Assembly (NCBI RefSeq): GCF_002113025.1
Contig: NZ_NEJH01000003.1
Span: 186,001-250,000 of the forward strand
Origin: Pseudomonas sp. B28(2017)
GTDB taxonomy: Bacteria; Pseudomonadota; Gammaproteobacteria; Pseudomonadales; Pseudomonadaceae
Reading direction: 5' to 3'
DNA length: 64,000 nucleotides
Shown: one piece after another, positions 63,046 through 64,000 of the stretch
Numbering within the stretch: position 1 is the stretch's first letter
How the letters are laid out: each line of letters begins with the position of its first letter
The notes under the pieces: model-generated
What the model was told of the DNA's origin: nothing
The model's database searches: none
What the model saw: only the letters and a program-made list of their open reading frames with translations
Made by a program: the position numbers and the translations under genes

Positions 63046-63720
63046 ATGAGTATTCGCGATTGGCCGGCGGCGGAGCGGCCGCGGGAGAGGTTGCTTGAAC
63101 AGGGCTCGGGAAGTCTTTCGGACGCCGAACTGCTGGCGATTTTTTTACGAACGGGCGTGGTGGGCAAAAGCGCGGTAGATCTGGCGCGGCACCTGTTGAA
63201 TCAATTTGGCAGCCTGCGTTCGCTGCTTGAGGCCGATCAGGAAACGTTCAGCAAGCAACTGGGGCTAGGTCCGGCGAAATTTGCCCAACTGCAAGCTGCT
63301 CAAGAAATGAGCAGGCGTCATCTGGCCGAGCGTGCGCGTCAAAAATCGGCACTGGAGAATCCACAAGCGGTTCGCGAGTACCTCAAGTCGATGCTGCGCC
63401 ACGAGCCACACGAGGTATTTGGTTGCCTGTTTCTCGATTCCAGGCATCAGGTACTGGCGTTTGAGACGCTATTTCGCGGCTCCATCGACAACACCAGCGT
63501 TCATCCGCGAGAGGTGGTCAAGCGCGCCTTGGCCAACAACGCAGCGGCATTGATCCTCTGCCACAACCACCCGTCGGGTAACTCCGACCCCAGCCAGGCC
63601 GACCGAGTGCTCACCAAGCGCCTGCAAAAGGCGCTGGAGTTGATTGACGTGCGGGTGCTGGATCACTTCATCATCGGCGATGGCGACCCGTTGTCGATGG
63701 CTGAGTATGGGTGGATGTGA
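63046..63720 (+). CDS. radC: RadC-family JAB/MPN protein
   Basis: A 224-residue protein long annotated as a DNA-repair protein; the activity is unclear. N-terminal helix-hairpin-helix regions ([13 protein letters not shown], about 25-37; [17 protein letters not shown], about 71-87) are followed by an MPN/JAMM domain with [15 protein letters not shown] (about 165-179) carrying the metal-binding His, His and Asp, and an upstream conserved Glu. Divergent from coaBC. AGGGAGG ribosome site upstream. Confidence 0.93.
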   Translation: MSIRDWPAAERPRERLLEQGSGSLSDAELLAIFLRTGVVGKSAVDLARHLLNQFGSLRSLLEADQETFSKQLGLGPAKFAQLQAAQEMSRRHLAERARQKSALENPQAVREYLKSMLRHEPHEVFGCLFLDSRHQVLAFETLFRGSIDNTSVHPREVVKRALANNAAALILCHNHPSGNSDPSQADRVLTKRLQKALELIDVRVLDHFIIGDGDPLSMAEYGWM

Positions 63721-63729
63721 ATGATTCAC

Positions 63730-63832
63730 TGTCGGAGCGAGCTTTGCTCGCGATGGCGGTCGGGGCACCGCTTTCATTCAGGCAACCCCCGTCATCGTTG
63801 AAGTCCATCGCGAGCAGAGCTCGCTCCTACAG
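63730..63832. repeat. Inverted REP pair between radC and the last gene
   Basis: Left copy CTGTCGGAGCGAGCTTTGCTCGCGA and right copy TCGCGAGCAGAGCTCGCTCCTACAG are inverted variants of the GTAGGAGC subtype, about 55 bases apart, between convergent genes. Confidence 0.75.
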
Positions 63833-63844
63833 GGTTTCAGCCGT

Positions 63845-64000
63845 TTATTTCAGGTTCACCCTGGAGTAGTCCTGCCGACCGAACGGGCTGACCGAATAAC
63901 CCTCGACATCCTTGCGTGTCAGCGCAAAGGCCGTCGGGTGGGCCAGGGGCAACCACAGGGCCTGCTGCTGGATCTGCGTCTGGGCCTGTTCGTAGAGCTT
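63845..64000 (-). CDS. Peptide ABC transporter substrate-binding protein (C-terminal 51 residues)
   Basis: Only the end of the gene is in the window. The translated tail includes QALWLPLAHPTAFALTRKDV and ends EGYSVSPFGRQDYSRVNLK. This resembles the C-terminus of DppA/SapA-type (SBP_bac_5) dipeptide-binding proteins, which end with a similar region just before the stop. The rest lies beyond base 64000, so the identity is provisional. Confidence 0.7.
   Translation of the reverse strand, partial: KLYEQAQTQIQQQALWLPLAHPTAFALTRKDVEGYSVSPFGRQDYSRVNLK

Overview
The window looks like a chromosomal segment of a fluorescens-group Pseudomonas. The proteins resemble Pseudomonas homologues throughout, and the gene order (pycR-pycAB ... 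aspA ... purEK ... pst-phoU ... phoBR-ubiAC-rubredoxin-hup-recG-oxyR ... spoT-rpoZ-gmk-yicC-rph-crc-pyrE ... argB-algC-dut-coaBC-radC) matches, from memory, one arm of the P. aeruginosa chromosome. Many gaps carry the REP palindromes (GTGGGAGCGAGC...GCTCGCTCCCAC type) typical of this group. About 63 protein genes are annotated, two of them cut by the window edges. No tRNA, rRNA, CRISPR array, insertion sequence or prophage was recognised.

Layout. 1-4.1 kb: LysR regulator (partial) divergent from the two-subunit pyruvate carboxylase pycA-pycB. 4.1-6.0 kb: a more AT-rich insert with a HipA kinase followed by its HipB-type antitoxin, preceded by four operator-like boxes exactly 42 bp apart. 6.0-12.9 kb: accessory block with two GNAT acetyltransferases, a PaiB-like protein, a divergent MocR regulator, a polyamine-type binding protein, an acetylpolyamine amidohydrolase and an AraC regulator. 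13-18.6 kb: asparaginase, Na+/alanine symporter, aspartase and a LysR regulator (asparagine to aspartate to fumarate). 18.6-24.5 kb: purEK with a structured leader, then small membrane, envelope, mutarotase, thioesterase and MFS genes. 24.6-31.9 kb: the phosphate regulon (pstS, pstC, pstA, pstB, phoU) with clear Pho boxes, then a response regulator. 33-37.5 kb: M23 peptidase, CorC-like protein, phoR and phoB. 37.6-46.9 kb: secreted repeat protein, ubiC-ubiA, rubredoxin and its reductase, HU, an SCP2-like protein, a YbaK-HDOD fusion, recG and oxyR. 47-49.2 kb: exbB-exbD-tonB. 49.4-58.6 kb: NAD-dependent epimerase, lipoprotein, ridA, spoT, rpoZ, gmk, yicC, rph, DUF4870, crc, pyrE. 58.7-64 kb: argB, algC, dut, coaBC, radC and the C-terminus of a peptide-binding protein.

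How the genes work together. The phosphate genes form one regulated unit: PhoR and PhoB sense and respond, PhoB sites precede pstS, pstC and probably phoB, and PstSCAB-PhoU imports phosphate and signals back to PhoR. Several genes converge on C4-acid and amino-acid metabolism (pyruvate carboxylase, asparaginase, aspartase, alanine symporter). Crc, the translational co-repressor of carbon catabolite repression, is encoded here, and CA-rich motifs of the kind bound by Hfq/Crc sit at the starts of the amidohydrolase and polyamine-binding genes and upstream of the HU gene.

Most unusual signals: (i) the 42-bp-phased operator array before hipA; (ii) a five-unit 12-bp tandem repeat of DnaA-box-like sequence inside the mocR-type reading frame, written in codons that are rare in Pseudomonas; (iii) a 65-nt near-perfect hairpin between the two acetyltransferase genes; (iv) an acetylation/deacetylation gene neighbourhood probably for polyamines; (v) mutually exclusive hairpins and a terminator ahead of purE; (vi) very large non-permease insertions in PstC and PstA.
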